This document shows, piece after piece, positions 34,101-43,240 of a DNA stretch of 64,000 bases; position 1 is the first letter of the stretch; every line of letters begins with the position of its first letter. A model generated the notes under the pieces. It was given only the letters and a program-made list of their open reading frames with translations. It was not told the DNA's origin and did not search any database. This DNA is from Neoarius graeffei. Its lineage: Eukaryota; Chordata; Actinopteri; Siluriformes; Ariidae. The position numbers and the translations under genes were made by a program. Where the stretch lies: the NCBI RefSeq assembly GCF_027579695.1, contig NC_083596.1, positions 18,303,255-18,367,254 on the forward strand, in the 5' to 3' direction.

Positions 34101-36232
34101 AAAGTGGAAGCCTGTTACAGTCTCCTAGATCTGTGCTTTCATGATTTTTAGCTATTTTTTTAAACATTGTAGTCAATACAGTCTTTTTTTTGTGAGAAAC
34201 ACCGAGGAACAAAGATGCTGGTTTGACATGTGCATCATGTTATTCCTTCTTGCTCCCAGGGGCACCAGTGAAGACATTTTAACTGTCCATCATTGGTGTG
34301 TCTAGGGCATTTTAAACTTCGCAGAGCCTCTCCACGCTTGATCAATGGACGATTTAGAGTAGCCAGTTAGCCTAACTGCATGTCTTTGGACTGTGGGGGA
34401 AACTGGAGCAAACTCCACACAGAAACGCCCCTATCGGTCACTGGGGTTGAACCCAGAACCTTCTGGCTGTGAGGTGACAATGCTAACCACTACACCACCC
34501 ATGTTATTCCTACACACAGCAATAAGAGATAAGATTGCAAGACATTGCAATCTTGTTTTGTTCACCGTTTATATTTTGAACTCTGCACACGTAATTATTC
34601 ACAAATATTTACATTTTTCTATATTTCTCCAAGTGCTTTGGAACACTTAACTATTCTTAATATTAACTTTGACTTATGCTATTATCCATCCATCCATCCA
34701 TTATCTGTAACCGCTTATCCTGTTCGCAGGCAAGCTGGATCCTATCCCAGCTATGGACGAGAGGTGGGGTACACCCTGGACAAGTTGCCAGGTCATCGCA
34801 GGGCTAACACATAGAGAGAAACAACCATTCACACTCACATTCGCACCTACGGTCAATTTAGAGCCACCAATTAGCCTAACCTGCATGTCTTTGGACTGTG
34901 GGGGAAACCAGAGCACCCGGAGGAAACCCACGCAGACACGGGGAGAACATGCAAACTCCGCACAGAAAGGCCCTTGTCAGCCACTGGGCTCGAACCCAGG
35001 ACCTTCTTGCTGTGAGGCGACAGTGCTAACCACTACACCACCGTGCCGCCACTTCTGCTATTATATTTTTTTTTAAATAAAAACTACCTTATTATTCAGA
35101 CCTGATACTGTCATTTCCATAGAAATAAATAGTTCTTTCCAAACAAAAAGAACTGGAAGAGGAAATCGGGGGAAAAAATAACCTCCTTCTAGCTGCTCCC
35201 GATTAGGGGTCGCCACAGCGGATCTTTCGTCTCCATTGCTCCCTGTCTTCCGCATCCTTCTCTACCACACCTGCCACTTTCATGTCCTCTCTCACCACAT
35301 GCATGTATTTCCTCTTTGGCCTTCGTCATTTTCATTTGCCTGGCAGCTCCGTCCTCAACATTCTCCTTCCGAGATCTCTTCTCAGGATGTGCCCGTACCA
35401 TCTCAGCCTCATCTCTCTTCCCAAGCTCTCCACATGTGCTGTCCCTCATCCTGTCCAACCTTGTCACCTCCAACTTTGCCTCCTGTGTCTTCGTCAAGGG
35501 TACGGTCTCCAATCCATACATCACAGCTTTCACTTTCCTATCACAAATGACTTCCGAAATCCTGCTCCACCCTGCCTGCACTCTCTTTCTCACCTCGTTT
35601 TCCTGCACAGTTGGCCCCCAGGGACTTGAACTCACCAACTTGCATCTTCACTACACTCTCATCCCCATTCATAATGGAAAAAACAACAAACCTATACTAT
35701 CAGAAGAAGAAGAAGAAGAAGAAGAAATCCTAAAACATTAAAAAGTAAGAAATACCACAAATTATCAGATCAAACCAGAGGTTTTTATAAACAGCCTCAG
35801 AAATATCTAAAAACACAAAACAAACAAATAAACAAACAAAAAACAAACAAATAAACAAACGAGGGAAAATGTATCAAAACAAAAAGTTTATTTGTGACTA
35901 GTGGGTAAATAAGAGATTAGTAGAGTCAGACCTTCCTCCTCCCACTCCTGCAGTGAGCCCGGATCACTTCTTCGCACCCCGCCGATGAACTCGGGTTCGA
36001 CCGGCTCCATGCGCCCGCACAGCCGCTCCTCCTCACCCGAGGTTCGGCGTGCGGCCTCGGCGGCGCTCCGGCAGTGTCTCTGCAGCTCTGCGGGCTCCAG
36101 CTGAGACAGATCGGCCAGAAACCCGCCCCTCTCCTCAGCCGAAAGCTCGGACCAGAACCGCAGGACGTGGCTCTGACCCACAGACTCCAATTTCATTTTA
36201 GCTTCTTCAAACGACAACATGGTTCCAGACAC
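21054..36232 (-). CDS. uap1l1: UDP-N-acetylhexosamine pyrophosphorylase-like 1, nine exons
   Basis: The family makes UDP-GlcNAc/GalNAc from UTP and the hexosamine-1-phosphate in the cytosol; activity of the L1 paralogue is less well established. Exons: 35932-36232, 33352-33556, 31818-31993, 31287-31459, 28867-29060, 27699-27839, 27417-27602, 26328-26394, 21054-21119. All introns are GT-AG, phases agree and the sum is 1509 nt (502 aa; human UAP1L1 about 507). The nucleotide-binding signature [12 protein letters not shown] is at residues 113-124 and PYPKGM follows. [12 protein letters not shown] spans the exon 3/4 junction, then [41 protein letters not shown] and [24 protein letters not shown] and [15 protein letters not shown] favour UAP1L1 over UAP1. 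M1 or M5 could be the start. Intron 8 is 5.2 kb of nested repeats; the last coding exon is only 66 nt. Confidence 0.94.
21251..23064 (-). mobile_element. V-SINE split by a hAT-like insertion
   Basis: The tail part (21251-21299) and body (22741-23064) are one minus-strand V-SINE. The GTCGCAGG at 21292-21299 is duplicated at 22733-22740, so reading across the insertion restores the usual GGGTCGCAGGCAAGCTGG. Head and B-box lie at about 22990-23060. The copy is in uap1l1 intron 8. Confidence 0.88.
21300..22732 (+). mobile_element. Non-autonomous hAT-type element with 8-bp target duplication
   Basis: The ends CATGGGCGCCGCC and GTGGCGCCCCTG are imperfect inverted repeats, flanked by a perfect 8-bp duplication GTCGCAGG, as expected for hAT. 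Inside, 21654-21750 starts [12 protein letters not shown] and reads [11 protein letters not shown] before a GTAGC donor. At about 21984-22050 a second exon-like piece ends in GAAGGAGGTAAG. Both resemble the N-terminus of fish ZMYM-like hAT transposases. No catalytic domain remains in its 1433 bp. Confidence 0.8.
23066..23241 (-). mobile_element. V-SINE head fragment
   Basis: Head and V domain only, directly abutting the previous V-SINE copy; the 3' half is missing. Confidence 0.8.
23265..23570 (+). mobile_element. Old, divergent V-SINE
   Basis: Recognisable from GTTGCAGTGGTTACCACTGTC through CCAGTCCAGGGTGTACCC to ATGAATGGATGGATG. Many substitutions and deletions compared with its neighbours indicate an older copy. 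Confidence 0.7.
23809..24186 (+). mobile_element. V-SINE, full length
   Basis: It has a complete tRNA-like head (GGCGGCACAGTGGTGTAGTG), B-box GGTTCGAGCCC, V domain and a tail of ATGAG repeats. The long ORFs seen in both directions through it are artefacts of the repeat. Confidence 0.92.
24414..25579. mobile_element. TTAA-flanked MITE-like element
   Basis: It begins TTAAAGGGGAACTGAAG and ends CTTTAGTTCCCCTTTAA, so inverted ends are flanked by TTAA as in piggyBac-like elements. Inside are GCCGCCATTTTGAAAA (about 24652) and ACAAAATGGCGTCCTCAC (about 25206), G-run 24782-24792 and A-run 25544-25557. No transposase is seen. Its ends resemble those of the element at 41033-42273. It lies in uap1l1 intron 8. 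Confidence 0.7.
25702..26070 (+). mobile_element. V-SINE with perfect 11-bp target duplication
   Basis: Full-length copy flanked by GACTTTAAGAG at 25690-25700 and 26071-26081. The perfect duplication indicates a relatively recent insertion into uap1l1 intron 8. Part of the head after the B-box is deleted. Confidence 0.92.
26762..27070. repeat. Two-copy direct repeat, period about 170 bp
   Basis: The tract with AATACATCCAGTCGGTAAAC, GGTATAGAACCCCAAGCTGA and GTTGCTGAGAAAAA occurs at about 26762-26910 and again at 26931-27070 with about 10-15% differences. It lies in uap1l1 intron 7. Confidence 0.7.
28050..28770 (+). mobile_element. Element with DUF3504-like (Crypton-related) fragment
   Basis: This is a sister of 8588-8968 by shared ends. 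It contains an open frame at 28431-28646 starting [19 protein letters not shown], followed by KSS and [11 protein letters not shown]. That pattern is typical of the DUF3504/KIAA1958-like tyrosine-recombinase-related proteins, which are multicopy in fish. An AAAAA/TTTTT tract interrupts the expected sequence. An (ATT)n run is at 28267-28293. It lies in uap1l1 intron 5. Confidence 0.5.
29280..30020. mobile_element. Two LINE coding relics, opposite orientations
   Basis: On the minus strand (29349-29633) the frame has [17 protein letters not shown] followed by CSCG, as in the C-terminal region of jockey-like non-LTR polymerases. On the plus strand (about 29690-29950) broken frames give [14 protein letters not shown], similar to the Y-LGV-D-L-W region after an RT palm. 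A 21-bp unit is tandemly duplicated at 29656-29691. Both are short and dead. Up to 30400 nothing else is recognised. Confidence 0.4.
30409..30777 (+). other. Unassigned 122-codon open frame in uap1l1 intron 4
   Basis: The frame has no domain, signal peptide or repeat I recognise, and codon use looks like translated intron. It is listed because of its length; probably not a gene. Confidence 0.15.
30865..31070 (+). pseudogene. DUF3504-like N-terminal fragment
   Basis: In the frame 30874-31137 the tract [20 protein letters not shown] precedes TRK, matching the N-terminal region of KIAA1958/DUF3504-like proteins (a MEEFE-ILxEKDAxNT pattern). The natural continuation of this family is the piece found at 28431 in the same intron region, but the two are 2.4 kb apart and interrupted by uap1l1 exon 5. 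It ends in a (TAA)n microsatellite at 31076-31128. Confidence 0.45.
31076..31128. repeat. (AAT)n microsatellite
   Basis: About 17 near-perfect AAT/TAA units with one break. It is adjacent to the hairpin at 31136-31240. Confidence 0.9.
31136..31240. repeat. 46-bp perfect-type hairpin
   Basis: The left arm 31136-31181 and right arm 31195-31240 are reverse complements with a single mismatch, and the loop is 13 nt. The arms contain ATTCCATTCAGCTAGCATGA. It lies 46 bp from uap1l1 exon 4, on the downstream (intron 4) side, and is probably the end structure of a mobile element. Confidence 0.9.
32115..33316 (-). mobile_element. Tc1-like transposon, decayed, in uap1l1 intron 2
   Basis: The ends are CACTGACTGGCCAAAAAGTC and, inverted, CACTGCCTGGCCAAAAACAAG. 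TA follows the right end; the left TA is lost. The minus strand from about 33150 reads [27 protein letters not shown] and [12 protein letters not shown], the helix-turn-helix part of a Tc1-like transposase. The catalytic half is deleted or too degenerate to read. Confidence 0.8.
33590..34330. other. uap1l1 intron 1 sequence, possible MITE
   Basis: No coding signal. ATGCCCGGATCAGACTACAC at about 33667 and GCACTATAATCTGACATGG at about 34024 could be eroded inverted ends of a small DNA element, but the match is weak. Confidence 0.3.
34351..34500 (-). mobile_element. V-SINE head fragment
   Basis: Contains the V domain and tRNA-like head in reverse orientation, with deletions; the 3' half is absent. 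Confidence 0.75.
34684..35050 (-). mobile_element. V-SINE with 14-bp target duplication
   Basis: Full-length minus-strand copy. The flanks ACTTATGCTATTAT and ACTTCTGCTATTAT differ at one base, so it is moderately recent. It lies in uap1l1 intron 1. Confidence 0.9.
35181..35670 (-). mobile_element. LINE 3' fragment (RTE-like C-terminus)
   Basis: The minus strand has [20 protein letters not shown], then [16 protein letters not shown] and EAKLEV, and later frames with degenerate R-W-GH-like sequence. This is the conserved C-terminal region of a fish non-LTR retrotransposon. It ends in CCCTAATCGGGAGCAGC, a characteristic tail. A (GAA)n run is at 35703-35726. The plus-strand ORFs here are shadows. 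Confidence 0.7.
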
Positions 36233-36428
36233 AGTGTCATCAAACCCTGATCGGAATTCTGCAGAGAGGATACAGGTCTCCTTAACCTCTTCTCTTCTCC
36301 TCTTCTCTCACCTGACTGAATGACTCTCCTCCCATCACGAGGCTCAACTTATCCATAGTTTGTTTAAAGTCGCCGTTCCACCTTAAATGACGAGTTTATT
36401 TCCCCAGTAGGGGGCACTAATGAGAGCC
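36233..36428 (-). promoter_or_regulatory. uap1l1 upstream region
   Basis: This is the 5' flank of the uap1l1 start. It is CT-rich on the plus strand (about 36270-36310) and shows no clear TATA or CpG-rich core. Promoter function is inferred only from position. Confidence 0.35.
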
Positions 36429-36611
36429 TTTTCTGACAAAACCCCACAGAAAAACTTTATTCATCACACACTTGTGAAATTTCCTCTCTGCATTTAACCC
36501 ATCTGAAGCAGTGAACACATGCATGCACAATGTGAACACACACATACCCAGAGCAGTGGGCAGCCATGCTAACAGCACCCAGGAGCTAGGTGCCTCGCTC
36601 AAGGTCATCCC
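36429..36611 (-). repeat. Dispersed SINE/LINE-tail repeat
   Basis: The reverse complement shares CTGCTTCAGATGGGTTAAATG, GAGTGGGCAGCC-like and GAGCAAGGTACCT-like phrases with the plus-strand copy at 37230-37425. Not coding. Confidence 0.55.
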
Positions 36612-37132
36612 ATATTAACCTAACCATATGGCTTTGGAGGGCGGCACGGTGGTGTAGTGGTTAGTGCTGTCACCTCACAATAAGAAGGTCCAGGTTCGAG
36701 CCCCGGGGCTGGCGAGGGCCTTTCTGTGCGGAGTTTGCATGTTCTCCCCGTGTCCGCGTGGGTTTCCTCCGGGTGCTCCGGTTTCCCCCACAGTCCAAAG
36801 ACATGCAGGTTAGGTTAACTGGTGACTCTAAATTGACCGTAGGTGTGAATGGTTGTCTGTGTCTATGTGTCAGCCCTGTGATGACCTGGCGACTTGTCCA
36901 GGGTGTACCCCGCCTTTCGCCCATAGTCAGCTGGGATAGGCTCCAGTTTGCCTGCAAAACAGGATAAAGCAGCTAGAGATAATGAGATGAGATATGGCTT
37001 TGGACTGTAGAGGAAACCGGAGCAGACTCTACACAGAGCTCTACACAGAAAGGCCCTTGCCAGCCGCTGGGTTCAAACCCAGAACCTTCTTGCTGTGAGG
37101 CGACCGTGCTAACCACTTACACCACTGTGCCG
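36612..37132 (-). mobile_element. Old V-SINE fragment split by a younger one
   Basis: Pieces 36612-36637 and 37004-37132 are the V domain and head of one minus-strand V-SINE. It is interrupted by the plus-strand copy at 36639-36993, flanked by ATGGCTTTGGA on both sides (36627-36637, 36993-37003). Confidence 0.85.
36639..36993 (+). mobile_element. V-SINE inserted in an older V-SINE
   Basis: Full-length plus-strand copy with a perfect 11-bp duplication of host SINE sequence. Confidence 0.9.
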
Positions 37133-37136
37133 GTCA

Positions 37137-38320
37137 GGAATCAGACACAGTCTCAGCATTTAAGTCTAGGCTGAAACCATATCTGTTTAGTCAAGCCTTG
37201 TGTTAATCCAAAGACATGCAGTTAGGTTGACATGGGGCGACCTTGGGCTGAGGTGCCCTTGAGCAAGGTACCTGACCCCGACTACTCCCCGGGTGCTCTG
37301 GTGTGGCTGCCCACTTCTCTGAGTGTGTGTGTTCACTGCTTCAGATGGGTTAAATTCAGAGGATGAATTTCACTGTGCTTGAAAGTGTGCATGTGACAAA
37401 TAAAGGTTTCTTCTTCTTCTAATGGTGTTTATGAGGTAAAGGAGTAGATCTGGAAGGTCCTCAGACATAGAGTGTTTTGGTAAACTGGGATGTATGGATG
37501 CTGTCAGTCCCCCACTCGCTTGCTCACTCGAGTTTGTTGACGGTGTAGTGGCTGCTGCTTTATGTCCAGGGACTCCCTCATGCCTGTGTTACCTTCTGGC
37601 TCTCCCCTTTTAGTTATGCTGTCATAGTTAGTTTTGCCGAAATCGCTGCTTGTACTCAGTGCAATATGTATACTGTTCCTACTTATTCAGGTGACATTGG
37701 GCATACCGAACGACCTGTGCTCTCCTCTCTCCCCCCCAAAAAAAATCTGTCCCTCTGAGTTACATGTCATCCTGAGATTGAGACGCTGACCTCTTCTGCT
37801 CCTCGGACCTGCCTGAGCCATCCTGGTGCCCTGTGTCTGGTTGGAGTCTCATTGCATCGCTCCTGTAGAGGACGGCCCCATATGGACAGTTGAAAGTCAC
37901 ACCTGGAGGACGCTCTGGACACTTACAGTAATGCCTTTATGGCTGAGGACTACAGTTGACTTGCTAACTTTAGGACTGCAGTTATCATGAACAGTTTTGC
38001 ACTCAAGTTTCCATCAATGAAGAGTTTATAACATCAACGAAACTGACTTCATGTTAAAACTGTTAATGTTATAGTCATGTTGTCTGTTGTTTCCCAAATG
38101 AGGATGGGTTTCCTTTTGAGTCTGGTTCCTCTCGAGGTTTTTTCCTCATGTCGTCTGAGGGAGTTTTTCCTTGCCACCGTCACCACAGGCGTGCTCACTG
38201 GGGATAGATTAGGGATAAAATTAGCTCATGTTTAAAGTCATTCAAATTCTGTAAAGCTGCTTTGCGACAATGTCTATTGTTAAAAGCGCTATAGAAATAA
38301 ACTTGACTTGACTTCTTCTT
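37137..38320 (+). mobile_element. LINE 3' region and tail, composite
   Basis: It starts with a short coding end (QESDTVSAFKSRLKPYLFSQ) typical for the last residues of L2/Rex-like LINE RT proteins. A second repeat (37207-37425, ending TTCTTCTTCT) is embedded. The 3' tail is GTAAAGCTGCTTTGCGACAA through TTGTTAAAAGCGCTATAG to AACTTGACTTGACTT. Related tails are at 16110-16170 and 57330-57465. Confidence 0.65.
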
Positions 38321-38404
38321 CCTGAAAATTGGGCATAATATGTTGCATAAAATACCTAATTTTCCAATATGAACCAAAGTCCAGCCTTAATGGGTTGAAA
38401 TGTC

Positions 38405-38780
38405 TCATCTCATCTCATTATCTCTAGCCGCTTTATCCTTCTACAGGGTCGCAGGCAAGCTGGAGCCTATCCCAGCTGACTACGGGCGAAAGGCGGGGTA
38501 CACCCTGGACAAGTCGCCAGGTCATCACAGGGCTGACACATAGACACAGACAACCATTCACACTCACATTCACACCTACGGTCAATTTAGAGTCACCGGT
38601 TAACCTAACCTGCATGTCTTTGGACTGTGGGGGAAACCGGAGCACCCGGAGGAAACCCACGCGGACACGGGGAGAACATGCAAACTCCACACAGAAAGGC
38701 CCTCGCCGGCCCCGGGGCTCGAACCCAGGACCTTCTTGCTGTGAGGCGACAGCACTAACCACTACACCACCGTGCCGCCC
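38405..38780 (-). mobile_element. V-SINE with 14-bp target duplication
   Basis: Full-length copy flanked by GGGTTGAAATGTCT (38391-38404 and 38781-38794), a perfect duplication. Confidence 0.92.
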
Positions 38781-39017
38781 CGGGTTGAAATGTCTTGCAA
38801 AATAAAAACCTAATGTGCCTAATTTTCCCATATAAGTAACTGTTCAAATCATGTGTTACTTGAAATCGTCATGGGCCGCTAAAATTTCAGCACAGTTTCA
38901 CAACAGAAATATTCATGAAACAGAGTAACATAGTTCCAGTCTGGACTAAAACTCTTTTCCACCCTTAAAAGTATCATAATACGAGGATTAGTCAAATGAA
39001 ACCCTAAAAAATGCAAC

Positions 39018-39351
39018 ATCCATCCATTATCTGTAACCGCTTATCCTGTACAGGGTTGTGGGCAAGCTGACTATGGGCGAGAGACGGGGTACACCCTGGA
39101 CAAGTCACCAGGTCATCATAGGGCTGACACATAGAGACAAACAACCATTCACACCTACGGTCAATTTAGAGTCACCAATTAGCCTAACCTGCATGTCTTT
39201 GGATTGTGGGGGAAATCGGAGCACCTGGAGGAAACCCATGTGGACACGGGGAGAACATGCAAACTCCACACAGAAAGGCCCTCGTCGGCCCCTGGGCTCA
39301 AACCCAGAACCTTCTTGCTGTGAGGGGACAGTGCTAACCACTACACCACCC
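39018..39351 (-). mobile_element. V-SINE with target duplication
   Basis: Nearly full-length copy flanked by AAAATGCAACAT on both sides; a small deletion removes part of the GAGCCTATCCCAG segment. Confidence 0.9.
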
Positions 39352-39460
39352 CAAAATGCAACATAAATTAGAATTTAATTTATTATTTTTAGAGCAATTC
39401 AGACACTCATTAATTAAGCAGTGGAACACTTGAACAAAATGGAGATTATGTAGAAAACTA

Positions 39461-39631
39461 GGTGGCATGGTGGTGCGGTGGTTAGCGCTGTTGCCTCACA
39501 GCAAGAAGGTTCTGGGTTTGAGCCCAGTGGCTGATGGGGACCTTTCCATGTGGAGTTTGCATGTTCTTCCTGTGTCTGTGTGGGTTTCCTCCAAAGACAT
39601 GCAGTAAGGTTAACTGGCTACTCTAAATCAC

Positions 39632-39691
<60 letters not shown>
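39461..39691 (+). mobile_element. V-SINE fragment ending in (GT)n
   Basis: Head and V domain to ACTCTAAATCACTTGTG, then a (GT)n run of about 29 units (39634-39691) replaces the rest. Confidence 0.8.
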
Positions 39692-39698
<7 letters not shown>

Positions 39699-39926
39699 TG
39701 CGCAGAAAGGAACCACCTACCCTACTGCTGCAATTCTGGCCAAGTCAACCAAACATGGTTTGCCTCAAGCCCAGATTGGGTTCAGCAGTGACAATGATGT
39801 AGAAAAATGTTATAGTTTTGTGAGACCTATTTGCAATAAACGATGCAAAAATAGTTTTTCATTTTAACTTCTAGTATTTTTTCCTATGTTGCATGTAAAA
39901 TGCTTAATTTGTACATAAGACTAAAG

Positions 39927-40158
39927 GTTAAAACTAATTTCACCTTCAAATTAACTGCTAATCCTAGAGGTTCACATACTTTTGCCACTCACAGATACAT
40001 AATATTGGATCATTTTCTTCAATAAATAAATGACCAAGTATAACATTTTTGTCTCATTTGTTTAACTGGGTTCTCTTTATCTACTTTTAGGACTTGTGTG
40101 AAAATCTGATGATGTTTTAGAAGATTCTCATGGATTCACAAACTTTCAAGCACCACTG
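39927..40158 (-). mobile_element. Terminal fragment of a Tc1-like family
   Basis: Nearly identical to one end of the elements at 50038-51648 and 53089-53826: GGTTCACATACTTTTGCCAC, TTTAACTGGGTTCTC, then AACTTTCAAGCACCACTG at the outer end. No transposase remains. Confidence 0.85.
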
Positions 40159-40170
40159 GAGACCCATCGA

Positions 40171-40370
40171 TGCAGTCTCACAGTTACAGGACCCTGGGTT
40201 CGATGCTGAGCTCAGGTTACTGTATGTGTGGGGTTTATTATGCATTGTTCTCCTCGTGTCCCTTGCGGGTTTCCTCTGGGTTCTCTGGTTTCCTCCGACC
40301 TTCCAAAAACGTTAGTCGGCGGACTGGCAAAGATAACTCGTACCTAGGTGTGAATGTGATGAGTGAACAT
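40171..40370 (+). mobile_element. Highly degenerate V-SINE
   Basis: CCCTGGGTTCGATGCTGAG (B-box-like), TTCTCCTCGTGTCCCTTGCG, GGTTTCCTCTGGGTTCTC and TAGGTGTGAATGTGATGAG follow in V-SINE order. Confidence 0.6.
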
Positions 40371-41228
40371 GAATATGGATCAATTATAAAAAAACACAAT
40401 CTGTCTTTTCATTTTTATGCTGATGATTTGCAGATATATTTGCCCATGAGACCCAGTGAAAATACGGCGCTTACTAAGTTACTGGATTGTATTACTGATG
40501 TAAAGCAGTGGCTGGCACGGAACTTTTTGCATTTGAATGACAGCAAAACAGAATGTATTTTATTTGGCACGTCACCCACGTCAAATGTTTTTACAACAAA
40601 TGTTGGTACTCTGGCCCCCTTTTTTAAACCATTTGTACAAAATCTTGGGGTAACGTTTGACAGTGGGCTTAAATTTGATAAACAGTTTAGTTCTGTTGTT
40701 AGAACGAGCTTTTTCAACTTCGTCTCTTGGCCAAAGCGAAGCCGTTTCTCAGTCGGCAGGATCTCGAGAAGGCAATTCATGCATTTATCAGTTCGAGACT
40801 GGACTATTGTAATGCCCTGTATGTTGGCCTCAGCCAGTCTTCAATTTTACGTCTTCAACTTGTACAGAACGCTGCGGCCCGATTTTTAACAAGCACGTCT
40901 AGACGTGAACACATTACTCCTATATTGTTGTCACTCCATTGGCTTCCAGTCCATTTTAGAATTGATTTTAAACTTCTGTTGTTTGTTTTTAATGCCATCA
41001 ATGGCCTGGCTCCCTCTTACCTGTCTGAGATTTTAAAGGGGAACAGAGGGCAATATATAGAGTAAATATAACAATTAAACACACATTAACGAACCTTATT
41101 CAAGACTTACAAAAGTTTTTTGTTCTAAGGTTGGAAAGTTATAGTGTTTTGAAAGTAGCTCGAGCAAACTATTTCCGCAGTTTGAACAGCCCGCCATGAT
41201 ATTAATTTTATCCAATCAGAATGCACGT

Positions 41229-41672
41229 TCATTTTCTCTGCGTAACACTCATGACGTATGTATGTGCCCAGTTGTGTTGGCTCATTGAGGTTGGGAATAG
41301 CACGTGTGAAATACCTGTTTCTGCCTCTTGCGACGATTTCGCAAGTCCACGGGTGGCGCCTATCTCATTGCAGCAAATAAATTCTGCTGGACTCGTGAGC
41401 AACTCCACGTTACATTTTCCGCACGAGCACCACGCCGTGTCACCTGCACGCAGACGCTCTGCCCCACGCTCGCCATGCCCATGCTCAGCATCAGTCTCAT
41501 CCTCGCCATCATCCGAGCTTTCTTCTCTTATTTCATCACCGGAGTCGAGAGTACCTCTCCTAGGTTCAAACTGGTACCCTTCTAAGCCATAGCCTGCTTG
41601 CAGTATGTCTTGCGGGATCTCTTCGTATGATTCGACAGAGCTGTCGCTTTCACTTGATGCGCCCGACGCCAT
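41229..41672 (-). pseudogene. P2X7-like cytoplasmic-domain first exon, transposon-borne
   Basis: The 147-codon frame begins MASGASSESDSSVESYEEIP, then GYQFEPRR, an acidic Ser/Glu/Asp stretch, ERLRAGDTAWCSCGKC and EFICCNEI. This order (SYEEIP, YQFEPRR, W-C-CG-C, E-CC-E) matches the multicopy fish proteins annotated as P2X purinoceptor 7-like, which carry the zinc-binding cytoplasmic ballast domain without the channel. After NEIGATRGLAK the expected domain does not continue, and the frame runs out in unrelated sequence, perhaps an intron. The channel domain is absent. It could be a captured first exon. Confidence 0.55.
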
Positions 41673-41859
41673 GATTACACGCTTATCTCCTCTATTTCGG
41701 AGAGTTCCGCTAGTGCAGTGGGTAGCGCTGACGTCATGGTCTTTTAAAAATGGCGACTCTTGTGCGGTTTAGCGTATAAAGTATTATATTTACAATTACC
41801 AAGATATTTCGTTGTTTTCTAGTATATAAATTTGACAGAATACTTAAGAATACGTTACT

Positions 41860-42214
41860 AGTAAACAGGAGAAGTTTGCCTGCATTTGGGAATCATTTAT
41901 GTCATTCCTGACCAATGAAACGGATAACACTGACTGAAAAACAGGTTATGAAATGATTCTGCCTTTTATTTTATTTTTTATTTTTATTTTACCTCAATTT
42001 ATTTTATTTTGTTTCATTTTAGTCTTATTTATTTAATTTGGTATTTATTTTCCATCAGTTTGATGTCTGTTGTCACTGTCCATTTTATTTTACTCCTTTT
42101 CTTTGTCTGCGTGAATGAATGTCTGTTCGAGGGGATATAAAAGAAAATGTGTGTACATTTGACATAAAGTTTGATATATATTTGAAATTTCAATAAAAAA
42201 TATTGTTAAAAAAA
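41860..42214 (+). mobile_element. 5'-truncated retroposon with poly(A) and 14-bp duplication
   Basis: The insert is flanked by AAGAATACGTTACT at 41846-41859 and 42215-42228. It ends in AATAAAAAATATTGTTAAAAA, so target-primed reverse transcription is clear. The body is AT-rich, consistent with an L1-like 3' UTR. No coding sequence remains. Confidence 0.85.
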
Positions 42215-42668
42215 AAGAATACGTTACTTTGTCACATCAGCAACTGTATATATTATATTTGGTACCCCTTTAACTATTCGTGATCATGGTAGGGCCCTGC
42301 GTTCTTTGGGTCAGCTTCTGTTAGAAGTTCCAAGGTCAAGATATAAACAGTGGGGTGATCGTTCTTTTGCTGTCGCTGCCCCCCGACATTCGCACCACTA
42401 TTGAGCCCGGCCTTTTTAAATCAAAGTTGAAGACCTACTTTTTTAGATTGGCATACAGTCCTGACTAGGGGAGTCTTGTTTTTGAGAGGTGCTTCGGTTC
42501 GTCTGTTTTATTTCATGTACTTCTGAAAGGCTTTTGGTAATCTGCAGCACGGTGGCACCTTCCGCAGTCAAAACCTGTGTTTTTATGTGTTTTGGTGTTC
42601 TGTTTTATGGCTCTGAGTAAAGCACTTTGGGTACCTTTTGGTTATTGTTAAGGGCTATATAAATAAAA

Positions 42669-42724
<56 letters not shown>

Positions 42725-42725
<1 letters not shown>

Positions 42726-43108
42726 GCGGCACGGTGGTGTAGTGGTTAGCGCTGTCGCCTCACAGCAAGAAGGTCCTGGGTTCAAGCCCCGTGGCCGGCG
42801 AGGGCCTTTCTGTGTGGAGTTTGCATGTTCTCCCCGTGTCCGCGTGGGTTTCCTCCGGGTGCTCCGGTTTCCCCCACAGTCCAAAGACATGCAGGTTAGG
42901 TTAACTGGTGACTCTAAATTGACCGTAGGTGTGAATGTGAGTGTGAATGGTTGTCTGTGTCTGTGTCAGCCCTGTGATGACCTGGCGACTTGTCCAGGGT
43001 GTACCCCGCCTTTCGCCCGTAGTCAGCTGGGATAGGCTCCAGCTTGCCCGCGACCCTGTAGAACAGGATAAAGCGGCTAGAGATAATGAGATGAGATGAG
43101 ATGAGATG
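42725..43108 (+). mobile_element. V-SINE inserted in an (ATTG)n microsatellite
   Basis: Full-length copy starting GGCGGCACGG, with a GATGA tail running back into ATTG repeats (to 43125). The L2 tail microsatellite was the target. Confidence 0.92.
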
Positions 43109-43137
43109 ATTGATTGATTGATTGATATGTGCGTGTT

Positions 43138-43240
43138 ATGATTCCCTGCAATGCACTGGTATCCTGTCCAGGGTCTATTCCTGGGATAGGTTCTGGATCC
43201 ACCTGGACCCTGACCAGGATAATGCAGTTCGAGTGGGTGG
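43138..43240 (+). repeat. SINE tail-like fragment
   Basis: GATTCCCTGCAATGCACTGG, TCCTGTCCAGGGTCTATTCC and ACCCTGACCAGGATAATGC follow the order of a common fish SINE 3' part. From 43241 to 43709 nothing is recognised. Confidence 0.5.

Larger units (their letters stand above)
41033..42273. mobile_element. TTAA-flanked element inside the L2 LINE
   Basis: The left end TTAAAGGGGAACAGAGGGC and the right end, ending GGTACCCCTTTAA on the plus strand, form imperfect inverted repeats flanked by TTAA. Removing it rejoins the L2 coding sequence. It carries a P2X7-like ORF on the minus strand and is itself interrupted by an L1-like insertion (41860-42214). Confidence 0.75.
40373..42724 (+). mobile_element. 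L2/CR1-type LINE 3' half, split by a TTAA element
   Basis: The reverse transcriptase part includes FHFYADDLQIYLP (catalytic YADD), NFLHLNDSKTE, LGVTFD, then after a frameshift near 40720 SRLDYCNALYVGL, QLVQNAAARF, LHWLPV and FKLLLFVFNAINGLAP. The copy is interrupted at 41033-42273. It resumes with RDHGRALRS, VPRSRYKQWGDRSFAVAAPR and KLKTYFF, and a 3' UTR ending TATATAAATAAAATTTGATTG plus an (ATTG)n tail (42672-42724). The 5' half and endonuclease are missing. Confidence 0.85.

Noticed and set aside
35236..35741. Three overlapping plus-strand ORFs of 104-141 codons
   Set aside because: Antisense to the LINE C-terminal fragment; low-complexity Ser/Pro/Leu composition.
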